From: DASXUG01 sp036504995
GTDB taxonomy: Bacteria > Pseudomonadota > Gammaproteobacteria > Burkholderiales > Methylophilaceae
Direction of reading: 5' to 3'
Length of the DNA: 64,000 nucleotides
Assembly (NCBI GenBank): GCA_036504995.1
Contig: DASXUG010000006.1
Span: forward strand, 1 to 64,000
Part shown: piece after piece, positions 54,274-63,200 of the stretch
Position numbering within the stretch: position 1 is the stretch's first letter
How the letters are laid out: every line of letters starts with the position of its first letter
The notes under the pieces: generated by a model
What the model was told of the DNA's origin: nothing
The model's input: only the letters and a program-made list of their open reading frames with translations
The model's database searches: none
Program-made: the position numbers and the translations under genes

Positions 54274-54448
54274 AATTTAGTTCCTTTTCTATCAATGAGT
54301 TAATTTTAAGATAATACATCCAACCTAACCATCACGTGCGCTAGTAACAACAACGCGCACTCTGTATATTGCTATTTATTGACGTAATAAACCTCCTATC
54401 TAAAGCTCAAAAAATCATTCACTAAAATTATCGGCAACCTGGCACATA

Positions 54449-54462
54449 AATAGCTAGCTATT
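54449..54462. promoter_or_regulatory. Candidate OhrR/MarR operator before the catalase-like gene
   Basis: AATAGCTAGCTATT, a 14-bp perfect palindrome with core TAGC-TA-GCTA. The same TAGC-nn-GCTA core occurs just upstream of the regulator gene (55007-55016). It lies about 175 bases before the catalase-like start, just past the end of the regulator gene. Confidence 0.5.
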
Positions 54463-54519
54463 AAATAGCGTACTATTTTTATAATATGAAAAATTTAACC
54501 AGTACAATATCTTGTCTAT

Positions 54520-54999
54520 TTACCGCGAGTTTTTAAACAAGCTATTTCTTAACGAAATCAAGCTATCCCGCATATTGGCCAACTCTTGCGGTGAGCACTC
54601 AGTAGCGCAGAATATCCCAATATTCACTTCTTTTGCACGCTGCTTAAGATCTCGCCCTTGATCTGTAAGGCTAATAATGACGTGTCGCTCATCATTTACA
54701 GCACGAATGCGCAATAACAGCCCTTGAGACTCCATCCGCTTTAACAGAGGGGTGAGCGTGGCTGAATCCAAAAATAGACGTTCGCCAATTTCGGAAACTG
54801 ATTGCGCGTCACGCTCCCACAAAATCATCAGCACAAGATACTGTGAATAAGTAATTCCAATGCTCTTCAGCAGCTTACGATAAACCTTGTTTATTCCCAA
54901 CATCGTCGAATAAAGCGCAAAACATAACTGATCATCTAGCACTAACGATATATTTGAATCTTGTAATGAATTTTCACTCTGCGTTACCATGGTTAGCAT
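54520..54999 (-). CDS. MarR-family regulator, OhrR-like
   Basis: 159 residues. Winged helix with VSEIGERLFLDSATLTPLLKR. The N-terminal LDDQLCFALY with Cys26 corresponds to the reactive Cys of OhrR, oxidised by organic peroxides. GERLFLDSATLTPLLKRME is close to known OhrR proteins. ATG 54999 and ATG 54990 are both possible starts. A palindrome lies eight bases upstream, so autoregulation is likely. Confidence 0.85.
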   Translation of the reverse strand: MLTMVTQSENSLQDSNISLVLDDQLCFALYSTMLGINKVYRKLLKSIGITYSQYLVLMILWERDAQSVSEIGERLFLDSATLTPLLKRMESQGLLLRIRAVNDERHVIISLTDQGRDLKQRAKEVNIGIFCATECSPQELANMRDSLISLRNSLFKNSR

Positions 55000-55006
55000 T
55001 ATTACA

Positions 55007-55016
55007 TAGCGCGCTA
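55007..55016. promoter_or_regulatory. Candidate operator before the OhrR-like gene
   Basis: TAGCGCGCTA, a perfect 10-bp palindrome with the same TAGC-nn-GCTA plan as 54451-54460, immediately upstream of the start at 54999. Confidence 0.5.
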
Positions 55017-55117
55017 CTTAATTGCAAGCTATTTTTAAGCGCATTTAACAGGATTGGAATTGGCTAAATATATTTAGATTAGATTGGTTGTTTAGAACAA
55101 TTAGGGATACCAAAGGG

Positions 55118-55151
55118 ATAATAAATACCCAGGTCAGTGGGTATTTATTAT
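55118..55151. terminator. Strong symmetric hairpin between the OhrR-like gene and the AAA operon
   Basis: ATAATAAATACCCA / TGGGTATTTATTAT, a 14-bp perfect stem with loop GGTCAG. Both flanks are AT-rich. It insulates the divergent units but no gene ends here, so what it terminates is unclear. Confidence 0.6.
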
Positions 55152-55210
55152 ATCAGCAACGCCCTTTTTCACCAGTTGCACAAGATAAAATTCAAATAAA
55201 TCAATAATAT

Positions 55211-55352
55211 GCTTGGCATGTGTAAATTCATGCCAAAGCATTTTTCTCTATACCTCAAACGTATAGGTTCAACCGGACGAAGTTGAAGAACTTCCGTTCA
55301 CTAAACCTATTTGTTAATCCATTACGCTCTTTCTTGAGCGTAGCGTTTGAGG
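55211..55352 (+). ncRNA. Structured leader of the AAA operon: hairpin plus three-way junction sequestering the ribosome site
   Basis: First a stem GCTTGGCATG/CATGCCAAAGC followed by ATTTTT (55211-55245). Then a three-way junction: P1 CCTCAAACG (55253-55261) with CGTTTGAGG (55344-55352), which holds the GAGG ribosome site of the gene at 55360; P2 ATAGGTT/AACCTAT (55263-55269, 55304-55310) with inner stem GAAGTT/AACTTC and GAAG loop; P3 TACGCTC/GAGCGTA (55323-55329, 55336-55342). Junction strands are 1, 12 and 1 bases. The layout is that of a riboswitch or RNA thermometer. No known class was matched. Confidence 0.65.
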
Positions 55353-55359
55353 AATTATT

Positions 55360-56319
55360 ATGCATTCAAATAATACATTTTATATTGCCAAGCACGAAGA
55401 TGTTATTCGTCGTGTAGAAGAATTACGATCAAGGTCTGATGAACTTAAATCAAAGCTTGGTCATGTCTTAAAACAACTCTGGAATACAGAGCGCGATCTT
55501 GGCTCCGTCAGTGATCCAGCTATCTTTACAGGACTTAAAGCTCGATTCCCCAATTTCAGTGAAGTTATCGAGTATTTCGAGAGTAATGCGATTGCATTAC
55601 ATCATCTAGGCATGCCGTTCGAAGCTAACCCAGTGCTATTAATTGGGGAACCTGGTCTAGGCAAGACCCTATTTGTTAGCGAGTTAGCCAAAGCCATGGC
55701 ATTACCATTCTTTGATATCTCAATGAACACTATGTCAGCAAGCTTTGCTTTGACAGGTGGCAATCTTCAGTGGGGAGATGCAAGTGTGGGATTTATTGCA
55801 AAATCCCTGGCCGGCAGTCCTATCGCCAACCCCATCATGATGATCGATGAGATCGATAAATCTGGGGGAAGCAAACACTATAACCCCATGAATGCTTTTT
55901 ATAGCTTACTTGAAAAGCATTCTGCCCAACGCTTCAAAGATGAAGCATTGGAAATTGAAATGGATGTCAGCCGTGTGATCTGGGTACTGACTGGTAACTA
56001 TATCGAAGATATTCCTGCGCCCATTCTATCCAGAATGAAGATATTTACTATCAAGCAACCTGAAATCGAAGATATGCCTGCTGTTATTCAAAGTATCTTC
56101 CTAAAAATTCGCGATGAGCGTGCATACGGCAAAGCAATTGCATCTGAATTGGATGAATCAGTAATCAATAGACTGGCTGACCTGCAACCAAGACAAGTCA
56201 GGATGGCGCTAGAAGATGCCGTACTGACAGCCATCATGCAACATCGCTACACAATTCAAGTGACCGATATTAAATCACAAAGAAAGGAGAAACGTCATGG
56301 CATTGGATTCACAGCCTAA
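55360..56319 (+). CDS. AAA+ ATPase, Lon-like ATPase module without protease domain
   Basis: 319 residues. An N-terminal helical, possibly coiled-coil region (1-60) precedes Walker A GEPGLGKT (96-103), Walker B MMIDEIDK (Asp163, Glu164) and a sensor region with PAPILSRMK, which resembles the PAPLLDRME of Lon. There is no Ser-Lys protease domain. Target unknown. It is the first of three genes; the second starts 23 bases before its stop. Its ribosome site can be hidden in the P1 helix of the leader. Confidence 0.78.
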   Translation: MHSNNTFYIAKHEDVIRRVEELRSRSDELKSKLGHVLKQLWNTERDLGSVSDPAIFTGLKARFPNFSEVIEYFESNAIALHHLGMPFEANPVLLIGEPGLGKTLFVSELAKAMALPFFDISMNTMSASFALTGGNLQWGDASVGFIAKSLAGSPIANPIMMIDEIDKSGGSKHYNPMNAFYSLLEKHSAQRFKDEALEIEMDVSRVIWVLTGNYIEDIPAPILSRMKIFTIKQPEIEDMPAVIQSIFLKIRDERAYGKAIASELDESVINRLADLQPRQVRMALEDAVLTAIMQHRYTIQVTDIKSQRKEKRHGIGFTA

Positions 56320-56719
56320 TGGCAACGTAGAGTTTGAAGCAGAAGATCACTTAAAACAAATCCTTGCTGGCAAAAAAGCAAAGGTCGCAATTTATTTTCA
56401 AGCCAGCTATCCCGAGGGATGGAAGATGATAGTTGAGTCTTTTATCGATAGCATCAAGCGCTACTCCATCGAGATTAAATCAATCTCAGATGATCATTAT
56501 CAGCTTGATGTTGAGTTTGCTGTGGTTGGCCGCAGTCATGAGGCACGTGTATGGCGAGCTGTCGATACGCTTAGGAAAATGTCCTGGAAAACCTGTAGCG
56601 CTTGTGGTGAAGAAAAGGGAACCAACTTCCGTGGCGGAGATACGCACTCAGTAACCAAATGCCGGACTTGCTTAAGAAGTGGCAAAGGTGGCACTGGCAC
56701 CTGGCTAGATAAGTATTAA
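56297..56719 (+). CDS. Zinc-ribbon protein of unknown function in the AAA operon
   Basis: 140 residues. An alpha/beta N-terminal part and a C-terminal zinc ribbon (Cys100/103 and Cys122/125, CSAC and CRTC). AAAGGAG precedes the start inside the AAA gene, giving a 23-base overlap and translational coupling. I recognise no family. It may be an adaptor for the ATPase. Confidence 0.7.
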   Translation: MALDSQPNGNVEFEAEDHLKQILAGKKAKVAIYFQASYPEGWKMIVESFIDSIKRYSIEIKSISDDHYQLDVEFAVVGRSHEARVWRAVDTLRKMSWKTCSACGEEKGTNFRGGDTHSVTKCRTCLRSGKGGTGTWLDKY

Positions 56720-56735
56720 GAAAGGAGCGCACTCA

Positions 56736-57182
56736 ATGAATACAGAAAGTAAAAATACAGGAGAACAATTTGAAGCGCTCCTACCAAAGCTTCTGGATGA
56801 TTTAATTCGAATCAATCGTGATCAAGCTTCCCTAGGGCTAGCAACCTCAGAAGAAATCATGGGGTTACATCATGAGATTATTCCAAGGAAACCTAAAGAA
56901 ACCCTAAATGACTGGCGTTTGATTGCTCTCCACATCAAACCACTCAATCAAACGCAATTCTTTATGCTGGGTTATTTGAGTTTCACTGGGACGCCAAGGA
57001 TTACCAGTGATGTTAGACACATTGATCTTGATCGTGGGTTAATCATGACTCGGAACTCTCTTTATGCGTTAGGAAAGCCTGGTGAGGGTGAGCCGCACCT
57101 TGAACATTTGCTGCTGGTGTGTGCCGCATTTCATCGCTGGGGTATGGGTGCGGTGTTGGGGATGTTGGAGGTGTTATATTGA
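56736..57182 (+). CDS. Conserved hypothetical protein, third gene of the AAA operon
   Basis: 148 residues. AAAGGAG lies ahead of the start and the gap to the previous gene is 16 bases. The C-terminal segment YALGKPGEGEPHLEHLLLVC followed by AAFHRWGMG recalls small mobile-element-associated proteins ending in a G-x-P-x-E-P motif. No function can be given. Confidence 0.65.
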   Translation: MNTESKNTGEQFEALLPKLLDDLIRINRDQASLGLATSEEIMGLHHEIIPRKPKETLNDWRLIALHIKPLNQTQFFMLGYLSFTGTPRITSDVRHIDLDRGLIMTRNSLYALGKPGEGEPHLEHLLLVCAAFHRWGMGAVLGMLEVLY

Positions 57183-57321
57183 GTTAAATACTTGGGTCAT
57201 TTGCTACGAAGTGATCAGTAAGTCGCTAAAAAGCGACATTTAAGATAATATGCATGAAAAAAGTGACAAAAACACAATATAAAGATATTGAATTACATTT
57301 GAGATCGATATATAGTCTTTA
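57183..57321. promoter_or_regulatory. End of the AAA operon and promoter of the next unit
   Basis: A short hairpin GTCGCT-AAAA-AGCGAC (57222-57237) may end the AAA operon. Further on, TTGAAT (57288-57293) and TATAGT (57311-57316), 17 bases apart, form a good sigma70 promoter with a predicted start near 57323. Confidence 0.6.
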
Positions 57322-57480
57322 TTAGCACTTGGTGTAACAGAGTGCTAAAGGATGATGGCGAATAAGGAGTTCAGCCTTATTCGCCATCAAGCAAACCCAT
57401 TTGACGAAGTTTGCTGTCCAGCTTGCAGCAGGATGGTGATCAAGATAAAGTAATTTGAAAAAATTCACAATACCTTGATC
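57322..57480 (+). ncRNA. Candidate structured RNA or long leader upstream of the YjzC-like gene
   Basis: Consecutive stems: TTAGCACT/AGTGCTAA (57322-57348), GATGGCGAATAAGG/CCTTATTCGCCATC (57354-57388, 14 bp perfect, 7-base loop), AGCAAAC/GTTTGCT (57390-57415) and GATCAAG/CTTGATC (57438-57480). The first stem begins at the predicted transcription start. No terminator follows before the YjzC-like gene, so it is either its 5' leader or is processed from it. No family was recognised. Confidence 0.55.
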
Positions 57481-57533
57481 CCAACTTATGGATTCTAATA
57501 GTCATAAAACTAAACTCTTTTTTAGGAGGTATT

Positions 57534-57719
57534 ATGGCAATTGGTAAGAAACCAGGAACAAATACTGGAAATCAAGGTGGTATTTTTCAAGAACAGGGGC
57601 CTAAGGGTGGATTAAAACCCAATTATGCTACTGTTGCTGATAACAAGCCACTTCCCCCAACCTCAAAACCTGGCAGCACTTGGGTGCCTAGCAGCATTAC
57701 ACCAAATAGTAAGCGTTAA
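57534..57719 (+). CDS. YjzC-like small protein
   Basis: 61 residues, Gly/Pro/Lys-rich, with GGIFQEQGPKGG and KPLPPTSKPGSTW, matching the pattern of the small YjzC-type family (G-I-Y-x-x-x-G-P-x-G-G then P-L-P-P-T-x-x-P-G). Function unknown. A near-ideal AGGAGG at 57524-57529 predicts strong translation. A terminator follows ten bases after the stop. Confidence 0.7.
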   Translation: MAIGKKPGTNTGNQGGIFQEQGPKGGLKPNYATVADNKPLPPTSKPGSTWVPSSITPNSKR

Positions 57720-57729
57720 TTACTAACTA

Positions 57730-57762
57730 AACTAAGGGCAGCTTGGCTGCCTTTAGTTGTTT
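57730..57762 (+). terminator. Intrinsic terminator of the YjzC-like gene
   Basis: AACTAAGGGCAGC / GCTGCCTTTAGTT, a 13-bp stem with one G-U pair and a TTG loop, followed by GTTT. Together with the promoter at 57288 it defines a unit of about 440 nt. Confidence 0.82.
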
Positions 57763-57816
57763 AAACTTAAATAAATAGGTTTTAAATTAATAGCTAATCT
57801 TAATTGGGAAGAATCA

Positions 57817-58842
57817 ATGCTACCTAAGACAAAAAAAAGATACGAGGTTAAATCTGTTGCGGATTTAAGGCTAATCCCCAAATACAAATACGACGTTAAT
57901 CCTGCCGTTACTCCGTTAAAAGAAATTGTTGATCACTATTATTTAACTCCCGAGGTGCAATGTGGGTTAAAAGGATGTCATCAATGGCATAACGATGGCC
58001 TTATTGTTGAGTTGGAAAACGGTGATATCACAAACGTAGGTCACATTTGTGGGGCAGCATTTGGAGATAAATTTCTTAAAGCACATTTAGAGTATACGGA
58101 TAAGATTTTAAGGCCTCAGGCAATAAAAGATATATATGAAGCCAAGAACTATTTAGCCCCAGTGGCTTTAAAGTTGAGTGCAATTGGAGATGAATTAACA
58201 GCAATTGTTCACCGACGTGTCGCATTTAAAAAATCATTTCCAGCAATATCAACAGAACTGACTAAGAGGCTTAACACTGGGAATTTGAGAGTATTTGAGT
58301 CTATCCAAAGATCGAATGATGAAATCAATGAGATGCTTGCGATGAACCCGTATCAGAATAAAAATCAACTAGCATTTAAAGAAGTCGACCTAGGATTGTT
58401 AAGAGGACTAGTTGTTTTTAGTGAAGATATTTACCAAACATACGTTATTAATTTGGTTAGATCTGCCCATGAGTTAATTAACTTTGACGTTAGCCAAGCA
58501 GTATCAACAACGGAGTTGATTAAATGGCAGTCATGGGTGAGGTCGTATGATGATTTATATGCAGATGCCGAAGATGTTCTGCTAAAAGCGAAAGAATTTT
58601 ATTCGCCAGACAACCTGGCATTGATTGCCAAGCTAAGTGCACCTGAGTCAGAGAAACGTCTTTTCGACAAATTCGACGTCAAGATGCTGGATGGAAGTAT
58701 TAATCAAGCAAGATCTTTGCAAGATTTAAGCATTACCAATGGCAAGCCTAAATTAAATCGCAAGGAAAGAAGGCAATTACAATTTGGGTCAGTCGATTTA
58801 CATGGCAAGGTATCGAACAAGGACTTTAAAAGCCAGCTTTAA
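57817..58842 (+). CDS. Uncharacterised protein with N-terminal Cys/His cluster
   Basis: 341 residues. Near the N-terminus CGLKGCHQWH and GHICGAAFG put Cys49, Cys54, His58 and Cys78 in reach of a zinc ion. The rest is helical with many charged residues and a basic KLNRKERRQ tail. I do not recognise the family. A GGGAAG site precedes the start. It is unusual for the chromosome around it and is probably part of the acquired region. Confidence 0.65.
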   Translation: MLPKTKKRYEVKSVADLRLIPKYKYDVNPAVTPLKEIVDHYYLTPEVQCGLKGCHQWHNDGLIVELENGDITNVGHICGAAFGDKFLKAHLEYTDKILRPQAIKDIYEAKNYLAPVALKLSAIGDELTAIVHRRVAFKKSFPAISTELTKRLNTGNLRVFESIQRSNDEINEMLAMNPYQNKNQLAFKEVDLGLLRGLVVFSEDIYQTYVINLVRSAHELINFDVSQAVSTTELIKWQSWVRSYDDLYADAEDVLLKAKEFYSPDNLALIAKLSAPESEKRLFDKFDVKMLDGSINQARSLQDLSITNGKPKLNRKERRQLQFGSVDLHGKVSNKDFKSQL

Positions 58843-58859
58843 TATCGCAATATCAACGT

Positions 58860-58890
58860 GGGCGGCCGCTAAACAAATGAGTGGCTGCCC
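58860..58890. terminator. Hairpin after the 341-residue protein gene
   Basis: GGGCGGCC/GGCTGCCC, eight pairs with one G-U and a 15-base loop, lies 18 bases beyond the stop at 58842. No T tract follows on either strand. Confidence 0.4.
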
Positions 58891-58964
58891 AATCATATGA
58901 CTAGCCGAAAACAAAGCACAAGATTGCGGTTAGCAAAATATCCGTATTATATGATTGATAGTTG

Positions 58965-60269
58965 CTAAATATGACCACTTTCAATCATCTCAATCAGGGT
59001 TGAAATATCTACCCCGTAGTGAACTACAGTCTCTTTTCCCTCAGCTAGAGATTTAATAATCTGCTTTTTTAATGCGCCTTCAGCAAATAATACCTTTGCT
59101 CTTAACGCTTCAAAGCTGTAACCCCTACCTAGCCTATTTATTATTCCATTTAAGTTATTCAGTGACTCGGTATAGCCGCTGGTCAATGAGCAATTTTCTT
59201 CGGCTAACTCTGTATCTTTGCCATTATCCCTATCGAAGTAATTAAGGATATAAGGTTGCCAGTTGTGCCAAGCGCTGATTAAATCTGAAAATGAATCTAT
59301 TACTTCTGGTGCGATCGATTTTTCCCATGAGGTGTATTTAGCTAAAGCCGCCTCTTTAGATGTTGCATCGTATATCTTAAAAAACTCTTCCTTTAGACGA
59401 TAAGCAGATCCTAGCTCTGGATATTTATTTAACCAGCCCGATAGAGTTAAAGCTTCTTTGTCATTTAGATCTGACTCACGCTTTAGCAGCACCACTCGAT
59501 CATGCATTAAACCTCTACGTTGCTTGGGCGTTAAAGACAGTCTAAAGATCTTTCTAAAACGGTCCAGTGCCTCGTTCACCATTTTAACCACATGATGTCT
59601 ATCAATAATGATCTTCGCTTGAGGTAGTGCAACTTCAATGGCATCTTTAAGTGGCGCCCACATATCCATTGCTACATATAGAATGTGCTCGTGATCATCT
59701 AATTGGGATAAGTAATTAATGACGGCATCTTTGTCTCTATTAGGTAGTAGCTCAACGATAGTATTGCTTTTGATATTTGAAATTACGCTACGCGGCTTAA
59801 TCAGATGTATCTCATCTATCCCCAACCACTTAGGCGTTTCAAACCTGACTGTGCGCTCAAGTTCATTAACATAATCACGAAAGACTAATCTAACAGTCGC
59901 TTCATTAATCCCAACATCCTCTGAGATGGATGCAAACGTCCGCCTAACCGCCTGTTTACCAATCCATGATACAAGGCGATTCGTCATTAATCGCTTTACG
60001 TCAACATCAGGCAGGGATTCATAGAATGTTTTATTGCATGATTTACATTGAAAGCGTTTTGTATCAACGTTAATCCCAACATGCTTTCCGTGCATAGGCA
60101 GGTCTTTAATCATTTGCCGGCGATGACCAAACCCAACTAGATTAGCAGATTTGCAGTGAGGACATTTATTAGGGTGATCCTTAGTTTCAGTTTCTATTTG
60201 ATAGTCATGCTCAGCTTCTTTAAGTAGCTTGACTATATATGAAGGAAGGTTGAGCATGTTGACAGGCAT
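58965..60269 (-). CDS. ISL3-family transposase
   Basis: 434 residues, apparently full length. An N-terminal zinc finger (CPHC 36-39, CKSC 75-78), a helix-turn-helix (ISEDVGINEATVRLVF) and a DDE domain with GIDEIH, AMDMWAPLKDA and YTESLNNLNGIINR (Glu) are intact. Its ATG overlaps the stop of the restriction enzyme gene (TAATG), so it reads as part of the same transcript. Terminal inverted repeats of an insertion sequence were searched for by eye and not found. Confidence 0.85.
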   Translation of the reverse strand: MPVNMLNLPSYIVKLLKEAEHDYQIETETKDHPNKCPHCKSANLVGFGHRRQMIKDLPMHGKHVGINVDTKRFQCKSCNKTFYESLPDVDVKRLMTNRLVSWIGKQAVRRTFASISEDVGINEATVRLVFRDYVNELERTVRFETPKWLGIDEIHLIKPRSVISNIKSNTIVELLPNRDKDAVINYLSQLDDHEHILYVAMDMWAPLKDAIEVALPQAKIIIDRHHVVKMVNEALDRFRKIFRLSLTPKQRRGLMHDRVVLLKRESDLNDKEALTLSGWLNKYPELGSAYRLKEEFFKIYDATSKEAALAKYTSWEKSIAPEVIDSFSDLISAWHNWQPYILNYFDRDNGKDTELAEENCSLTSGYTESLNNLNGIINRLGRGYSFEALRAKVLFAEGALKKQIIKSLAEGKETVVHYGVDISTLIEMIESGHI

Positions 60270-63200
60270 TATTCACCTGGAAGTACTAAGTTTTTAACTT
60301 GATTATTAAAACCCCATATAACGTTGAATTTTGATTCTATAGAGTTTAGTAAAGCTTTCTGGCTGTTAGCTAATGGTTGCAAACTTCTGCCTGATGCTGT
60401 TTTAATCTGCTGATTAACAGCTAATAAAGCTTTAACATCGTTAACAATTGCATCATGAATAGCTTTGTCTTTAACATTGCCACGGATATCTAAAAATGGC
60501 ACTGGAATATCATTAACAACAGCGCTACCTCGCGCATACCATCCTCCACCAAATGGGCTTCCACGCTTTCTTGCGAAAAATTCAATGGCCCTCTGATTCA
60601 ATAAACCTAAAAAGAATTCAAGAGCGTAGCCATTTTTTGGCGAAGTTAATGCAACTTCGCCTGCTGTACCACCTGATGCATAAGCAACCCCAAACGTATC
60701 CAAACCGTATTTATCCCCTTTTTGATTTACGGAGTAAATAATCTTTGGAGAGAGAAACACAGCTTCAAGAGCCTGGTGTCTTCCGTAAGCATAAAAAACA
60801 CCAGCTTTTGGAGAGGGAGAGACACTTCTCTTTAACAGTCTAGCTTTATTTGAATTTAAATAAGCCATCGCATTTGGAAACCTTAGCATCATATCTTTTG
60901 GTTCAATTGCCACTGGCTTCCCTGTTGAAGTTGACAGCTCATAAGGGAAAATCATCAAAGCATCTGCATTAATTGACTGGTAAGAGACTACTCTAGTTGA
61001 ATCATTAATATATGGTCTTGTGATTGATGACTCGATGCTCCAATTAACACCATTTTTTGTAAAATTAATATAGTTGCCATTAACGGTGTATTGATCAATT
61101 AAATATACGTCGTTAGCGCTAGTTTGTATGCCATTTTTAACGTTGATTAGTTTTGATAGCGGTACTGACTTAAGCATTAACTTATTTAAAACAAGCGCCT
61201 CATTTTTATCAGTTGGGAATACCCATGAGGCACTTCCAGAGTTTTTTAGGAAAGTAGCGGATAGATTAAATCCAATATCCTGTGGATTGGTAAGAAAATC
61301 CTGATAGTCATTTACATGTCTGTAATGTAAATCAGTTGCGCCATTTTTAGATAATATCAACAAACAAACATAAGCAGATTTACCCTCAAAAAGCTTCTCA
61401 TTACCGAAGTCAACGATTTGAGATACAAGGTCATGCTTAGAAAGAATGCCCCTGAGTTTTTCGCCAGACTCTATAGTTATCCATTTATTTGGGACAACCA
61501 TACCCAACCAAGCCTCAGTTTTCATCTTGGATATAGCTAGCTCAATGAATACAAAATATTTATCAAACTGCCTACGTGCGGAAGCATAATTCTTTTTATA
61601 ATAAGCCACCTCATCAGCATTTTCAGACAACATTTCCTCAGTTTTTACATAAGGTGGATTACCTACGACGATATCAAAATCAATTGGAAGTGTAGTTAAA
61701 GTCCAATTAAGTGGTTGCGTTTTATCAAACACGCCTCCGGACGTGTGTTGGAAATTGAGTGCATTAACTACTGTGTTCCCATGAATAATATTATTATCCA
61801 AGTCTGGCAGTATTTTCGTTTGAGCTGCGGAAGGTAGCGTGTCTTTAGTCTCATCTTCAAGTAAGCGGACCATTAAGCTGAATCTCGCAATCTCTACAGC
61901 GTTGTAATCAATATCACATCCAAATAGGCAGTTACTTAGAATATCTCTTTTAACAGTAAATGCTAATTTGTAGTTATTGTCAGTTACACGATAAATCAGC
62001 GAGTTGTTACCTTGAGCCTGCAGCACTCTAATTACCGCTTCAATCATTTCATCGAATGCCTGCAGAAGGAACCTGCTAGAACCCACAGCCACATCAAACA
62101 CATGTAGTGACTTGATTGAATCCATCGTCAAAGGTCCCTGCAGTTTTATCTCCGTGAATTTTGAATGGAATACCCTACGAACCACTTCATCAACTAAAGG
62201 CTGAGGAGTTGTTACAATCTCGCGGTGAACATATGCAGGCTTTGCTTCAAGTGCAACCGTACCATTTGCACGAAAGGCAAGTTGTTGACCTAAAAACAAC
62301 TCGTAAACTTGACCAAGGAAGTCTGCATCAAGAACACCGAAGCTATATGGTGAATTAGGGGTATAAACCTCATCGACAATACCAATGAATATGTCGGCAT
62401 CAATCTCATAAGTATCCTGAAGTCTGTCCTTTGTTACGTCGAATAGACCTGTGTTGTAACGATCATCCAGGCGTTTGAATAACGTTCTAAGCTCAACAAT
62501 ATTTTTTGTATTTGCTACATTACGTAAAACATATTCACCTTCAATTCCGCGATCCTCACACATTCTAATAAATATAATACGGTTAATTATTTTTTGTGTG
62601 AAATCGGTTAACTCTTCAATGGTTAAATTTGGATAACGTGAAAATAGGTCTTGGGCAATCCGAACTCTCCAGTTATTTATGCGATTTAAAAATGAAGCGT
62701 TAGCTGGGATTGATCCAGTTGCAGTACTTTTGAACTTAGCCTCGATTGCTCCAGCGGCCACCTCATCACGACCAAGAACCTCAATAATATCGTCAAATCT
62801 TGAGATGAAGCTATCGTAGTTAATAGTCATCAAAAGCCCTACATCAGCCTTGTCATTCGCTTTAGGTTCCAGTTGGGCGTCATAAATACTTAAAGTGCGG
62901 AAGTTAGTCAGAACTGCTATGCGGTGTCCCGCCGTATACCCATAACTTCTTACTTGAAAAGCGCTATCTTTATTGATGCAAATATCAACAGATGGTCTTT
63001 TTGCTTCAACGAAAAACTTACGTACAGTTGCGATTCTAAAGGTATAGTCAGGTTTCTTTGTCGTGCTTTCCGTTTGATGTGACTCTTCACGAAGAACATC
63101 TCTCTGTGCACTTGGTAAGCCGACTGAATTGTCCATTTGCCAACCAAGTAAAGAAAATAAAGGATCAATAAACTCTACCCTGACCTCTGTTTCTTGGTAT

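Noticed and set aside
55360..56319. Lon protease
   Set aside because: Only the ATPase-like region is present; no N-terminal Lon domain and no Ser-Lys protease domain.
57322..57480. Retron msr-msd RNA
   Set aside because: No reverse transcriptase gene is present anywhere in the window, and no conserved branching guanosine context could be recognised.
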